A stretch of DNA of 64,000 nt from an uncultured Campylobacter sp. GTDB lineage: Bacteria; Campylobacterota; Campylobacteria; Campylobacterales; Campylobacteraceae. Of the stretch, positions 53,771 through 62,114 are shown one piece after another; position 1 is the stretch's first letter, and each line of letters begins with the position of its first letter. The notes beneath the pieces were generated by a model. That model had not been told where the DNA came from and did not search any database. It saw only the letters and a program-made list of their open reading frames with translations. The DNA lies in contig NZ_CALKTT010000003.1 in assembly GCF_937997535.1 (NCBI RefSeq), forward strand, positions 27,865 to 91,864. The letters are read 5' to 3'. Both the position numbers and the translations under genes were made by a program.

Positions 53771-53872
53771 ATGGAAATGGAAATTGCATTGTGGATCATT
53801 GTAGTTTTAGGCGGCGTCCTTACGGCGACCGCCGGCATTGCAGCTTTAGTCTTAAGGAAAAACCATGAGTAG
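53771..53872 (+). CDS. tiny membrane protein
   Basis: 33 residues with one membrane segment (IALWIIVVLGGVLTATAGIAAL). AAGGAGAG stands before the ATG, and its stop overlaps the start of the next gene. Function unknown. Confidence 0.55.
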   Translation: MEMEIALWIIVVLGGVLTATAGIAALVLRKNHE

Positions 53873-54272
53873 CCATACATACATACCGCGTATTTATATC
53901 TGCTCGCCATATACGGCGGTGGCTAGCAGGCGCGAAGCAAGACGTATAGCGATCAGGGCGCTGGAGGAAGCCGACGAGTTTTTTGACAGCAAAGGGCTAG
54001 CCGTAGAACTCTTTTCGCCCGTGCTCGCAAACTCGGTGCAGTATGCGGATAGAAGCTACGACGAGATTATGAAAATTTGCTTTATGCAGATCGACACGTG
54101 CGGAGAGATTTTTATCCCTAGCGCCAAAACCTGCGATCTGTCTTTGATAGCCGGCTCAAAAGGCATAGGGCTAGAGATCGAATACGCAACCGCGAGAGGG
54201 TATAAAATCCACAACTATGAGGCCCTACGCAGGGAAAAATTTCATCAAAATTTAAAAGGAGAGAAAAAATGA
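53865..54272 (+). CDS. nucleoside 2-deoxyribosyltransferase-like protein (DUF4406)
   Basis: 135 residues with the pattern RIYICSPYTAVASRREARRIA at the start, FSPVLANSVQ in the middle and GIGLEIEYATARGYKI at the end, as in DUF4406 and related nucleoside deoxyribosyltransferase-like proteins. They may act in nucleotide salvage or modification. The start overlaps the stop of the tiny gene before it. Confidence 0.7.
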   Translation: MSSHTYIPRIYICSPYTAVASRREARRIAIRALEEADEFFDSKGLAVELFSPVLANSVQYADRSYDEIMKICFMQIDTCGEIFIPSAKTCDLSLIAGSKGIGLEIEYATARGYKIHNYEALRREKFHQNLKGEKK

Positions 54273-54433
54273 GTAGCCCCGACCGAGAAAAAGAGCGCGA
54301 GCTTTTGCGCAAGATAGACGGACCTGCAGAAAAGCGCGACAAAAAAAGTGCGCTCGCAGAACAAATCCACAGACGACTGCTTGAGCTAAATTTAAAGCAG
54401 TTGAGGAAAATTTTAAAAAGGATCGAAAAATGA
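54269..54433 (+). CDS. small basic phage protein
   Basis: 54 residues, charged helical sequence (MSSPDREKERELLRKI, ending QLRKILKRIEK). AAAGGAG stands before the ATG, and it overlaps both neighbours by 4 bases. Function unknown. Confidence 0.6.
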   Translation: MSSPDREKERELLRKIDGPAEKRDKKSALAEQIHRRLLELNLKQLRKILKRIEK

Positions 54434-54786
54434 ATGAAATCTTGTTATTAATATACTTGGCGGATCTGTCGGATAAAATGTATCCGCTATTGTTGGGTAG
54501 CTTCTGCGTCCTTTTAGCAGGCATAATGTTGTGGTTTGGCGGCATTCAATTCGACGACGATACGAGCGCGCGAATGGTAAAAACCGCGAGGTGCATTATT
54601 AAAATATCGATAGTCGTCGCGGTTTTTGCTTTTCTATACCCGTCCAAAAACACCCTTTATATCGCCGCTAGCGCAAAAACAGGGCAGATAGGGATAGAAA
54701 AATTGCAAGGTAGCAATACTTTAGAAAAGGCCATCAAGCTACTGAATAAAAAGCTAGATGAAGCTTTAGCGGAGGAAAAGAAATGA
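54430..54786 (+). CDS. phage membrane protein
   Basis: 118 residues with two membrane segments (PLLLGSFCVLLAGIMLWFGGI and IIKISIVVAVFAFLYPS) and a C-terminal soluble helical part. Overlaps the neighbouring genes by 4 bases. Family not recognised. Confidence 0.65.
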   Translation: MNEILLLIYLADLSDKMYPLLLGSFCVLLAGIMLWFGGIQFDDDTSARMVKTARCIIKISIVVAVFAFLYPSKNTLYIAASAKTGQIGIEKLQGSNTLEKAIKLLNKKLDEALAEEKK

Positions 54787-55070
54787 CAGAATATCAAAAA
54801 CCAAAAGAAGCGTCGTCCGTGCTCGGACGTTTTGAAAACGGCGGCATCACAGCTGGAGTCGCCGCCGAAAACCAAAGGCTGCTGACGCAAAAAGAGGCTT
54901 CGATTATGCTGGGCTATTCCGAAAACAGCAATATTCTCGCCAAAATGCGAATGCCAAAAAACAAAGGGAAGTGGAAATTTATGCCGCGCTTCATAATATT
55001 CAACGGCGAAGCCCGCTATCCCCTTGATTGGCTCAACGAGGATATTAAAAAGCTAAAAGAGGGGTGCTAG
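54783..55070 (+). CDS. AlpA/excisionase-like HTH protein
   Basis: 95 residues. The C-terminal part RLLTQKEASIMLGYSENSNIL then ARYPLDWLNEDI is the usual pattern of small winged-helix excisionase-type proteins (AlpA/MerR-like). It could be the excisionase partner of the integrase or a replication regulator. Identification by pattern only. Confidence 0.55.
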   Translation: MTEYQKPKEASSVLGRFENGGITAGVAAENQRLLTQKEASIMLGYSENSNILAKMRMPKNKGKWKFMPRFIIFNGEARYPLDWLNEDIKKLKEGC

Positions 55071-55102
55071 CCCTTGCGACAAGCAGGACGGAGTATTAAT
55101 GA

Positions 55103-55131
55103 GAGCGTTAAAAGATCATAAGCGGACAAGG
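55103..55131. repeat. 29-bp direct repeat, first copy
   Basis: GAGCGTTAAAAGATCATAAG plus nine further bases recur at 55582-55610 with one mismatch. On the minus strand this copy is the 3' end of the Cys-rich gene (it encodes its C-terminus CPLMIF and the stop). Confidence 0.7.
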
Positions 55132-55422
55132 TTCATGTTTTTGACGACAGCATCGCTCGGTATAGTCGAAATAAGGACAGGCGCAATGTATTACTTTCTC
55201 GCCGCGGATAGTTACCTTGACCTCGTTCTTATACCCTCCATAAGCGGAGTATACCAACGGGCAGTTTCTAGAAAAGGTTTCGGTCTTCAAGCCATTTTCT
55301 ATATCGCGGATTTTTTGCGGCAGAATAAATTTTACCGCGAACACATAACCTCCGCAAGCGCCGAGACAGAAAGCCGCAGCTTCGGAGCCGAAAATGTTTT
55401 TTAAAAGATCTAAAAATTCCAT
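55108..55422 (-). CDS. Cys-rich small membrane-anchored protein
   Basis: 104 residues on the strand opposite to the operon. One hydrophobic segment (AAAFCLGACGGYVFAVKFIL) and a C-terminal cysteine cluster (HCACPYFDYTERCCRQ then PCPLMIF), possibly metal-binding. No good ribosome-binding site is visible. A plus-strand frame also covers the area but looks less protein-like. The second repeat copy at 55582 looks like the remnant tail of a paralogue. Confidence 0.45.
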   Translation of the reverse strand: MEFLDLLKNIFGSEAAAFCLGACGGYVFAVKFILPQKIRDIENGLKTETFSRNCPLVYSAYGGYKNEVKVTIRGEKVIHCACPYFDYTERCCRQKHEPCPLMIF

Positions 55423-55453
55423 ACGGAATTATATCTAAATTTAAGGAGAAAAG

Positions 55454-55555
55454 ATGATTTGGATTGTTTATTTTTTAATGGGTTTTGGCATAGGAGCGAT
55501 CGTCGCGAAAGACTATATCGGATATAAGCGTATGAAAAAGGATAAGGGCTTATGA
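55454..55555 (+). CDS. tiny membrane protein
   Basis: 33 residues, MIWIVYFLMGFGIGAIVAK followed by basic residues. AAGGAG precedes the ATG. One membrane segment; function unknown. Confidence 0.55.
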   Translation: MIWIVYFLMGFGIGAIVAKDYIGYKRMKKDKGL

Positions 55556-55581
55556 TCTCGCGGCGTCCGCTAAGCCCGTGC

Positions 55582-55610
55582 GAGCGTTAAAAGATCATAA
55601 GCAGACAAGG
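55582..55610. repeat. 29-bp direct repeat, second copy
   Basis: One mismatch to 55103-55131. On the minus strand it still reads as the last codons of the Cys-rich protein (CLLMIF then stop), so it may be a relic of a second gene copy. Confidence 0.65.
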
Positions 55611-55694
55611 CTTTTGCGTTGTTTTACGAAACGCGCGTAAGGGCTTTTAAATTTAGATTTCTGTAAAATTGAAGTAAATTTTGAAGGATAAACA

Positions 55695-56444
55695 ATGGGT
55701 AAACATATAAAAATAACGGAAGATATGATAAAAGAAGCTTTTAAGGAAAAAAACATATCTGCATTTAATGTTGGAGTTATCTCAGAGGCAATACATATAG
55801 CCAATGAAAAATATAATAAACAGGATATACGAACGAGGGAGATTTTAGATTTCTTAGCCACTATAAAGGACGAGTTTTGGGATTTAGAAAACAAAATGCC
55901 ACCGAAGCAAATATGGGATATGCTTGCTAAAAAAATTTTAGAGTATTTGAAAAATAGCGTAATAGTTCTAGGATACGATGTTGTCAATCAAGAAAAAGCT
56001 GTGGCATATGGCAGGGTCGCACGGCAAATAAAACTTGATACAGATCCTTTGTATTCAAACTACTACCTTATAGAAGAGGAGTTAAAAAATAAAATCTCAT
56101 CTATAGTGGGGTATCTAGTAAAGCCGTCATCTCCTCAAGGGGCTGATAGATATATATATTTTGCCGACAAGGACAGCGAACTTTTATATGTGCTAGAGTG
56201 GCATTTTGACGCCGACTATGGAAAAGAGCAAAACATAGTTAAGCGCGTATGTAAAGAACTAAATATCACGCAAAGAGAGCTGGCGGAGAGGATGGATATT
56301 CCCGAAAGCACGGTTGCAAGGTGGAAAGGCGGCGACCTGCCGAGACTTGCCGAGCTGTATCTAAATGCTTTGCTTGAGAATATCGAACTCAAATCAAAGC
56401 TAGAAACAATCAAAAAAGCCCACGAAATCGTATCAAATCTATAA
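55695..56444 (+). CDS. phage XRE-family regulator
   Basis: 249 residues. The N-terminal two-thirds have no recognised family. The C-terminal part has a helix-turn-helix (CKELNITQRELAERMDIPESTVARWKGG) at about 190-215. AAGGAT stands before the ATG. The DNA around it is more AT-rich than the preceding genes. It may regulate the promoter just downstream. Confidence 0.65.
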   Translation: MGKHIKITEDMIKEAFKEKNISAFNVGVISEAIHIANEKYNKQDIRTREILDFLATIKDEFWDLENKMPPKQIWDMLAKKILEYLKNSVIVLGYDVVNQEKAVAYGRVARQIKLDTDPLYSNYYLIEEELKNKISSIVGYLVKPSSPQGADRYIYFADKDSELLYVLEWHFDADYGKEQNIVKRVCKELNITQRELAERMDIPESTVARWKGGDLPRLAELYLNALLENIELKSKLETIKKAHEIVSNL

Positions 56445-56504
56445 GGGGAACGAAAATTTCGTTACCCTTTATTTTCATTTTTGGAAGTTTATTTTAGCTA
56501 TTTT

Positions 56505-56580
56505 TTCAAAAATGAATAAAAACCCTTGACAAACTTTCAATAATAATATATAATTCGCTTAAAATATTTCAAAAATGAAA
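56505..56580 (+). promoter_or_regulatory. phage promoter flanked by repeated operators
   Basis: TTGACA (56526-56531), a 17-base spacer and TATAAT (56549-56554): a near-ideal promoter. It is framed by TTCAAAAATGAA at 56505-56516 and again within 56567-56580. A variant, TTCATTTTTGGAA, lies at 56474-56486. The symmetrical TTCA...TGAA arms are spaced 4 bases apart, as expected for a dimer site. Confidence 0.65.
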
Positions 56581-56589
56581 GGTTTTAAG

Positions 56590-57453
56590 ATGAATTCTTT
56601 ATTCACACAACTAAGCCCGCAAGTTGAAATTCTAAATTTCCAAACATTCACTTCTGAATACGTGGCTCAACGTTATGGCGTAAGCAAACAAACCATTATC
56701 GACCACAAACGCAACCACGCAGACGAAATCGTCGAGGATATTCACTTCATCTACGAGCTAGCTGACACTAAAGGCGGCGGACAAGAAATCCTAAAATGGA
56801 CGCTCCGCGGCATAATAAAACTCGGGATGTTTATTCGTAGCGAAAAGGATAAGGGTTTTAGACTATGGGCGGAGCAGGAGCTCGAAAAAGCGATTTTGAA
56901 GCAGGTGCGGGATTATGCCGCTATACGCAAACAAAATTTAGTTTACGAGGGTGAAATCTCAAATCTGAAAGCGGATGCCGAGCTTGAGGCCAAGAAATAC
57001 GGCAGAAAGCTCGCCTACTATAAAGGCGAGACCACAAAAGTGAAAAATGCGCTCGCCTCATATCGCGCCAAGCGTACCGCTCGCGCGGGCTTTCCCGCTC
57101 GCATAAACGGCGCCGAGCTATCGGCGCTTAATAAGGAGCTAACCGACGTAAAACACGAGGCGATCTCTCATATGTCCGAGGTCTTTCGCCTAAGGGGCGA
57201 GATAGAGGATATGGCGGGCGAGTTAGCGTTAGCCAATCAAACCATAGCTTCCCAAAAAGAATATATCGCGCGCCTGAGCTCCATCGTAGTGCAAGCAAGC
57301 ATTGAGCAAGCGCAGGCGCCGGCAGCTATGCGGCATGAGCTCGAGCTTTTGCAATCAGATCTTGCCTGCCTGCAAAACAAGCTTTCTGCCGCTCTGTCAA
57401 AGCTAAAAGAGCAAAGCGAAAGCAATAAACTTTATCTAAAGGACGAGCGATGA
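56590..57453 (+). CDS. phage DNA-binding protein, antirepressor-like
   Basis: 287 residues from the ATG at 56590, which has GAAAGG at good spacing; an ATG five codons upstream lies inside an operator and close to the transcription start. The N-terminus has YVAQRYGVSKQTIIDHKRNH (HTH-like), followed by the segment LKWTLRGIIKLGMFIRSEKDKGFRLWAEQELE, which resembles phage antirepressor or regulatory proteins. The rest is long coiled coil. Its own strong promoter with operators suggests tight regulation. Confidence 0.6.
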   Translation: MNSLFTQLSPQVEILNFQTFTSEYVAQRYGVSKQTIIDHKRNHADEIVEDIHFIYELADTKGGGQEILKWTLRGIIKLGMFIRSEKDKGFRLWAEQELEKAILKQVRDYAAIRKQNLVYEGEISNLKADAELEAKKYGRKLAYYKGETTKVKNALASYRAKRTARAGFPARINGAELSALNKELTDVKHEAISHMSEVFRLRGEIEDMAGELALANQTIASQKEYIARLSSIVVQASIEQAQAPAAMRHELELLQSDLACLQNKLSAALSKLKEQSESNKLYLKDER

Positions 57454-57836
57454 AAAGCATAGGTGGACGGATTTACCCGAGTGAAGAAGGAGAACTTCTT
57501 AGCAAAAAGCAAGAGGCGCAGCTGCAAGAATTGGAGCTCTCTTTTAAAGAGGTCTATGGCGAAGATTTCAATATGGATAAAGTTCTAGATAAGCTTTTAT
57601 ATCTCGATACCCTCTACCCAAGCTATGCGAAAGAGCATTTTAATCCTTTGGGTCTACTTGAAATTTATTGCAGATATTTTAAAAAGGATAGCCCCCACAA
57701 AAGACGCAAACGCGCCCGCCGCAAAAATAAAGCTAAAAGAAGCGCTGCGTCCGTCGTCATAAACGGCGGGAATATTCAGATAGGAGGTGGAAGCGTGCAG
57801 AATAACGGGAAAGGCTCAATACCCAATGGGAAGTAA
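57450..57836 (+). CDS. scaffold-related small phage protein
   Basis: 128 residues. Residues about 25-85 match the core of the phage's scaffold (41715-42272): FNMDKVLDK against FNMQKVLDK, and FNPLGLLEIYCRYFK against FNPTGIENVYLKYFK. A basic, disordered C-terminus follows (HKRRKRARRKNKAKR, then Gly/Asn-rich). It overlaps the previous gene by 4 bases. Expressed in the right-end operon near the integrase rather than with the head genes. Function unknown. Confidence 0.6.
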   Translation: MKSIGGRIYPSEEGELLSKKQEAQLQELELSFKEVYGEDFNMDKVLDKLLYLDTLYPSYAKEHFNPLGLLEIYCRYFKKDSPHKRRKRARRKNKAKRSAASVVINGGNIQIGGGSVQNNGKGSIPNGK

Positions 57837-57884
57837 GAGCTTAGATCATATGGCGCGAAAAGGATACGATCAAACGCGGACGGC

Positions 57885-59054
57885 TTAAGCTATTAAGTCG
57901 TCCAAATAATCTGCCCACCATTGCAATACTCGTAAATGCTCGCGCGAGTTGAAGTCCCTAAAATACGCTTTATCCACTTCATTACCAGGCGTATGCAGCA
58001 GCACTTCGTCGATGATACGTTTTTCAAACATCGCCCGCTCGCCGTCGGTTGCCCGAATAGCAAAGGTAGCAAACATCGAGCGAAAGCCGTGCGCGTGCAG
58101 ATCGGCTATACCCAAGCGCTTTAGCGTTTTTAATAGCGTGCCGTCTGAAATAGCCCAGCCGCTACGCTTAGAATAGGTGCTCGATTTGAAAACTATCCCC
58201 TCCGCGCTTATCTCTTTTTGGCGCTCTAAAATTTGCTTTGCTTGTCTCGGAAGCGGCAAGCGCGCATTTACTCCCGTTTTATTGTCGGTCTCTCTAAAAT
58301 ACACAAAATCCCCATCTACCCTCTCCCAACAAAGCTCTCTGATCTGATGCGGACGTTGTGCCATAATCAGGTTGAAAAAGAATAAATTTTTAATCGTCTG
58401 ATCTATATGAGCGTTTTTTACGATTTCTACAATCTCTTTTAGACGCCTTGGATCCGTTATCGCCTTTCTGTGCTCTACTTTCTTCTTTGGATAAATTTCG
58501 CCCATATCACTGACAATCTCGTAGATAAACGATATGTCGCCCGCCGCGTTTTGGGCGCGAGCAAATTTAAGCACGTCGCGCAGGATCGGTATTATCTTTT
58601 TAGCACTTGCAAAATTTACGCCCTTAGTGGCCGCGATCACCTCTTTCGTGCCGATCTCATCTATCGGCATATTACCTAGAGGTTGCAGCAGATGTTTATT
58701 TACGCGATTTATCATTTTACGGCGGGATTGCCTTATTTTCTCGCTATCCTCGGGCGGAATTTTAATATCCAGCCACGCATAGAAAGCATCTTTTAGCTTC
58801 TGCTTTTGCAGCTCGTCGCTCGCGCCAGATTTCCGCAGGCTCATTGCTTTTTCTCTAGCTTCGGCAAGGCTCATATCCTCAAAACTTCCTAATGTCGTGT
58901 AGCCTCTTTTTGTGCGTAGCTTGTAATATCTGCTGCCGTTTGCGAAACAGACTAGATACAGCGCACACGTGCTATCGATAGAATACGCCTTGAGTTTACC
59001 CTTGCCCTCAAATTTTAATTTCTTTACCTGCGTCGCAGTTAAAATTTTAGCCAT
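57885..59054 (-). CDS. tyrosine-type phage integrase
   Basis: 389 residues. N-terminal DUF4102-like arm-binding domain, then the catalytic core: Arg in QRPHQIREL (about 233), HGFR in DLHAHGFRSMFATFA (about 320), and the nucleophile Tyr in DKAYFRDF (about 364). Catalyses integration at the 3' end of tRNA-Glu. Read toward the phage interior, next to the tRNA gene, the normal arrangement. Confidence 0.93.
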   Translation of the reverse strand: MAKILTATQVKKLKFEGKGKLKAYSIDSTCALYLVCFANGSRYYKLRTKRGYTTLGSFEDMSLAEAREKAMSLRKSGASDELQKQKLKDAFYAWLDIKIPPEDSEKIRQSRRKMINRVNKHLLQPLGNMPIDEIGTKEVIAATKGVNFASAKKIIPILRDVLKFARAQNAAGDISFIYEIVSDMGEIYPKKKVEHRKAITDPRRLKEIVEIVKNAHIDQTIKNLFFFNLIMAQRPHQIRELCWERVDGDFVYFRETDNKTGVNARLPLPRQAKQILERQKEISAEGIVFKSSTYSKRSGWAISDGTLLKTLKRLGIADLHAHGFRSMFATFAIRATDGERAMFEKRIIDEVLLHTPGNEVDKAYFRDFNSREHLRVLQWWADYLDDLIA

Positions 59055-59065
59055 TTTATACCCCT

Positions 59066-59181
59066 GTTATACAGAAAGTTATACATTTTTTGCGAAAATA
59101 ATTATAAATCGATATAAATTAATATAAATTGAAAATAGCCCTAAAACGCCTTGCCATCGGTAATCTGTAAATGGTTATACA
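59066..59181. promoter_or_regulatory. right-end arm-like sites for the integrase
   Basis: Three GTTATACA octamers at 59066-59073, 59078-59085 and 59174-59181. A copy also lies near attL (18787-18794). Two more imperfect AATCGATATAAA repeats lie at about 59106-59117 and 59189-59200. They are good candidates for arm-type sites of the integrase or excisionase. Confidence 0.55.
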
Positions 59182-59208
59182 TTGATGTAAATCGATATAA
59201 AAAGAAGC

Positions 59209-59232
59209 AATGGTGACCCACAGGAGATTTGA
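59209..59232 (-). other. attR, 3' end of tRNA-Glu
   Basis: The right copy of the 24-bp att sequence (A at 59225 where attL has G). It overlaps the acceptor stem, T stem and CCA of the tRNA. Confidence 0.88.
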
Positions 59233-59285
59233 ACTCCTGTTACCGGCGTGAGAGGCCAGCGTCCTAACCACTAGACGAGTGGGCC
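59211..59285 (-). tRNA. tRNA-Glu, anticodon CUC
   Basis: Read on the minus strand: acceptor GGCCCAC pairing with GTGGGTC, a D arm, anticodon stem CTGGC/GCCGG with loop CTCTCAC (anticodon CUC at 59252-59250), a T arm and encoded CCA. Reads GAG codons. The 3' half is supplied by the phage att site, and it is intact. Confidence 0.95.
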
Positions 59286-59601
59286 GCGAAATTAAAAATG
59301 TGATAATAGCGAAGTGTATATAAATTTTTGATTAAATTATATATTTTTGGCAAAAATAATGCAAAATAAAATTTTCGCCGAAAACCTAAAGCTTTTTGGC
59401 ATAGCCGTAAATCTTGGTGCTCTAGAGAGTCCGATATGCCGCCCATTCTAGATGGCACATAAATAAGTTCCGTCGTTGCAGCCATAAGCCAAATCGATAT
59501 CATAAAAACTTGCTGCGCATTGCTATCTGCATCAAAAACGCTAATAATTTAATCGCGCTGATTCAAAGCAAACGATAAAGAAGCCAAATTTAGCATAGCT
59601 T
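59286..59601. other. tRNA upstream region, no gene seen
   Basis: AT-rich start with a possible minus-strand -10 box TATTAT at 59308-59303 for the tRNA. A minus-strand frame that would run through here covers the tRNA and is not credible. Confidence 0.5.
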
Positions 59602-60825
59602 TTATTTAGCTTCTAGGCTTTTTAGATACTCATATACTCTTTTATCCTCGTTTTTCCTTGCCCAATCCGATGGAGTTACACTTTGGTTATGAGAACATCT
59701 AGCTTTTGGATCGGCGCCTCTTTCTACTAGATATTTTACGATTTCTAGACTATGAGAACTTGCCGCATAATTTACCATGGAGCAGCCATCCCTATCCTTT
59801 GCTTTAAAATTTCCGCCGTATTTTTCTAAAAGCTTTATGAGCCTAAAACTCTTCTCATCGTCGTGTTGGCTTCCGAATACGCTCATCATCATTGCGTTAT
59901 CGGTCAGTCTTTTTGCGCACTCTAGCATCGCGCGAAGCGAATTTTCGCTACCTAACATTACCGCCATTTCGATGGGAGTGGTATTTTCATGACCTTTAAA
60001 ATTCGGATCGCCGCCCATTTCGCAGTATTTTTTAGCATCTTTGGCGTTGTCTGAATATGCTGTTTTGTGAAGCAGCGTTTGTATCTCATCCGCGCTCAAT
60101 CTCTCTTCGGTTTTGGGTGCGACGGGAGAGCTTTCGTCGTAAATCTCCTTTAATGAATTTGTACCATAGTATTTACCCGGCTCGTCTTTAAAAATCAAAT
60201 TTATACCATTTAAATCCGTAAGTTCTATAGAGTCGTTTGTTTTTAAATTTATTATCTTGTTGAAGTTAAAAACTAAATCATCCTTTTTAACCCCGCTATC
60301 AAAGATGAAAAAGTGGCTAAACTCGTAAGGAAATTCGTTTTTGTATTCAGGGTTTGACGCCGGATTTATCCTAGAATCGCCGATTTCTATCTCATCATGC
60401 CCCCATCTTTTGCCGAATATAAATATATTTGTACCCCAGCTTTTTGAAATTTTATCATCGTTCTCGCCCATTACGAAGATATCGTTTCCCCATGGGTCTT
60501 CCACATCGCTTCTGCCGCCCGTCAAAATATAGACGTTGTTATTTCCGGGGCAAACTATAGAGTGCCTCGTATCGCTTTCGGCTATAATGATTTTGTCTGC
60601 GTTTTGGTTGCAGCGAGAATTTATGTCCCAATATATGGTTTTGCTAAAATTTAAACTCACGTCTTCTAATACGGTGGTATCAAATCCTTGCGTCACTAAA
60701 ATCTTTTTAGGAAAATATCCTTTCGCTTGCCCATCTTTGATAAATTTTTCCAAGCTTTGAAAGTCGGTTATATTGCCTCCAAAACAGCTGCCGACCGCCA
60801 AAAACAATATAACGATAAATCTCAT
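59602..60825 (-). CDS. exported protein with C-terminal ankyrin repeats
   Basis: 407 residues. A signal peptide (MRFIVILFLAVGSCFGG), then a beta-rich region (about 20-225). The C-terminal region (about 240-405) has ankyrin repeats: NTTPIEMAVMLGSENSLRAMLE and DGCSMVNYAASSHSLEIVKYLVERGADP. Periplasmic or outer-surface location is likely. The N-terminal domain is not recognised. First host gene right of the prophage, with its own promoter region upstream. Confidence 0.8.
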   Translation of the reverse strand: MRFIVILFLAVGSCFGGNITDFQSLEKFIKDGQAKGYFPKKILVTQGFDTTVLEDVSLNFSKTIYWDINSRCNQNADKIIIAESDTRHSIVCPGNNNVYILTGGRSDVEDPWGNDIFVMGENDDKISKSWGTNIFIFGKRWGHDEIEIGDSRINPASNPEYKNEFPYEFSHFFIFDSGVKKDDLVFNFNKIINLKTNDSIELTDLNGINLIFKDEPGKYYGTNSLKEIYDESSPVAPKTEERLSADEIQTLLHKTAYSDNAKDAKKYCEMGGDPNFKGHENTTPIEMAVMLGSENSLRAMLECAKRLTDNAMMMSVFGSQHDDEKSFRLIKLLEKYGGNFKAKDRDGCSMVNYAASSHSLEIVKYLVERGADPKARCSHNQSVTPSDWARKNEDKRVYEYLKSLEAK

Positions 60826-61311
60826 ACTCGCTCCTCTTTTCGAGATAAAATCTTAAAAATTATACAAAATTTGTAAGCAAAATTTACTAAAAACAGCTCA
60901 AATTTAAAAATCAAAAATAAGCGTTTTTAATGCTTATAGTAATGGCACTTGGATAGTTATAAATTTTAAGCTGCTCCGCTGCTTTTAAATTTAAAAAGTT
61001 AAATCAATTTTAAACAAAATTTGCATAAAATCCCATTTCAAAAATGTATTGCGCGAGTGGCGGCGGCAAATTCAAGCATCATAACGGCGATACCAGATTA
61101 AAGTCTCCATAGCGGCGATAGACATAAAACATCGCGGCGGTGCTAGGCTAATCGTCTCGGCGCGCCGGACATAGCCCTCGCAGTGCGCCAAGCATGAAGC
61201 GTTCGTAACGGAGCTAAATTTAAAGCCTGCGTGGCGATAATCAAAGCATCGCCCGCCGTTTAGTTGCACGGCGCAAGCCGTGAGCCGCACATTAAAATTT
61301 AAAGGTATAAA
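60826..61311. other. intergenic region, no gene seen
   Basis: First part AT-rich, second part (about 61040-61290) GC-rich with AAATTTAAA motifs. A minus-strand frame overlaps the start of the next gene and is not protein-like. No RNA gene is recognised. Confidence 0.5.
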
Positions 61312-61949
61312 ATGAACGAAGATTTTCAAAGAGCGAAGCTGCAAGGCACGCTCGGCGCGCTCTGCCTACTGGTCGCGAGCATAGCGTATTCTATAAAAGG
61401 CGAGATCGCGTACTTGGATTCTCAAATCTTAGTGTGGATTTTGCTTTCATGTTCCTTTACCACGCGCTTAAAAACATCCAAAATATCACGGGCCCGCAGG
61501 TCTTTATAATCTTCAAATACGCCTATAGCATCGCGCTTGCGGCGCTATTATATTTTTCAGCCATTTATATACTCAGAAGATGTGATTGCAGTAGGCTGCA
61601 AATATATGTGCCGTATTTGATATTTGCAGTTACGCTCTCTTGGATAATTATAAATTTTAAATTGTACGCCGCTACCGGATGCAAACTTTTTGCCGTATAC
61701 GCCGTGCTGCTAATCGCAGACATCGGCGCAGACGTCATCTACGGCATGATGTTTAAAATACCGGCTCCCGCCGCTATAACGATGGGCGTCATAAATTGCA
61801 TGGAACTGCTAAATTTAATCTTAAATCCATTGGGGTCCGTAGTGCTGCTTCTTGCGTGGCTTAATATGAAAACCCCGTCAAAGCAAAGGATCTATGGAGC
61901 CAGGCGCAGAGATAAAATATGCTCGCGTTTATACTCGCGTGGAGTTTAA
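61312..61949 (+). pseudogene. frameshifted multi-pass membrane protein
   Basis: The first frame (from ATG 61312 after AAAGG) encodes MNEDFQRAKLQGTLGALCL and one membrane segment, up to LDSQILV. The second frame carries on from about 61430 with DFAFMFLYHALKNIQ and four or more membrane segments to 61949. The junction is at a GTGT run (around 61431-61436): a 2-base gain or 1-base loss there joins the frames. Either a real inactivation, a phase-variable switch or a sequencing error. Confidence 0.65.
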
Positions 61950-62114
61950 ATTTAGACCGTGCCGGGGCGTTTGCAAATATGAAATTTCAAGCTGCTTGCG
62001 CTGTTTTGGCAAAGACACGGTCGCTAAACCCGCCCGCTGTCCGTCTGCGCAGTGCAAGTTTTGGCTGCATCGGCGCGATCCTCGACAAAATTTAATAAAT
62101 TCCGCGTCATACGA

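Larger units (their letters stand above)
18721..59210. mobile_element. complete prophage, podovirus-like, in tRNA-Glu
   Basis: About 40.5 kb bounded by the two att copies. It has the integrase beside the intact tRNA, a repressor with divergent early genes, a primase-helicase, a full late operon (portal, scaffold, capsid, fibre, lysis, ejection proteins) and terL. No major phage gene is visibly interrupted. No tail tube, sheath or long tape-measure gene is seen, and several proteins look like ejected internal proteins, so a short-tailed virion is likely. Accessory cargo: an m5C methyltransferase/GHKL ATPase cassette, HigBA, BrnTA and small membrane proteins. Confidence 0.93.

Noticed and set aside
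55099..55404. 101-codon plus-strand frame over the Cys-rich gene
   Set aside because: It has no ribosome-binding site, and its composition looks less natural than the minus-strand frame.
59264..59503. 79-codon minus-strand frame
   Set aside because: It runs into the tRNA-Glu gene and its promoter region.
61072..61344. 90-codon minus-strand frame
   Set aside because: Overlaps the well-signalled start of the membrane-protein gene and has no start signal or family pattern.
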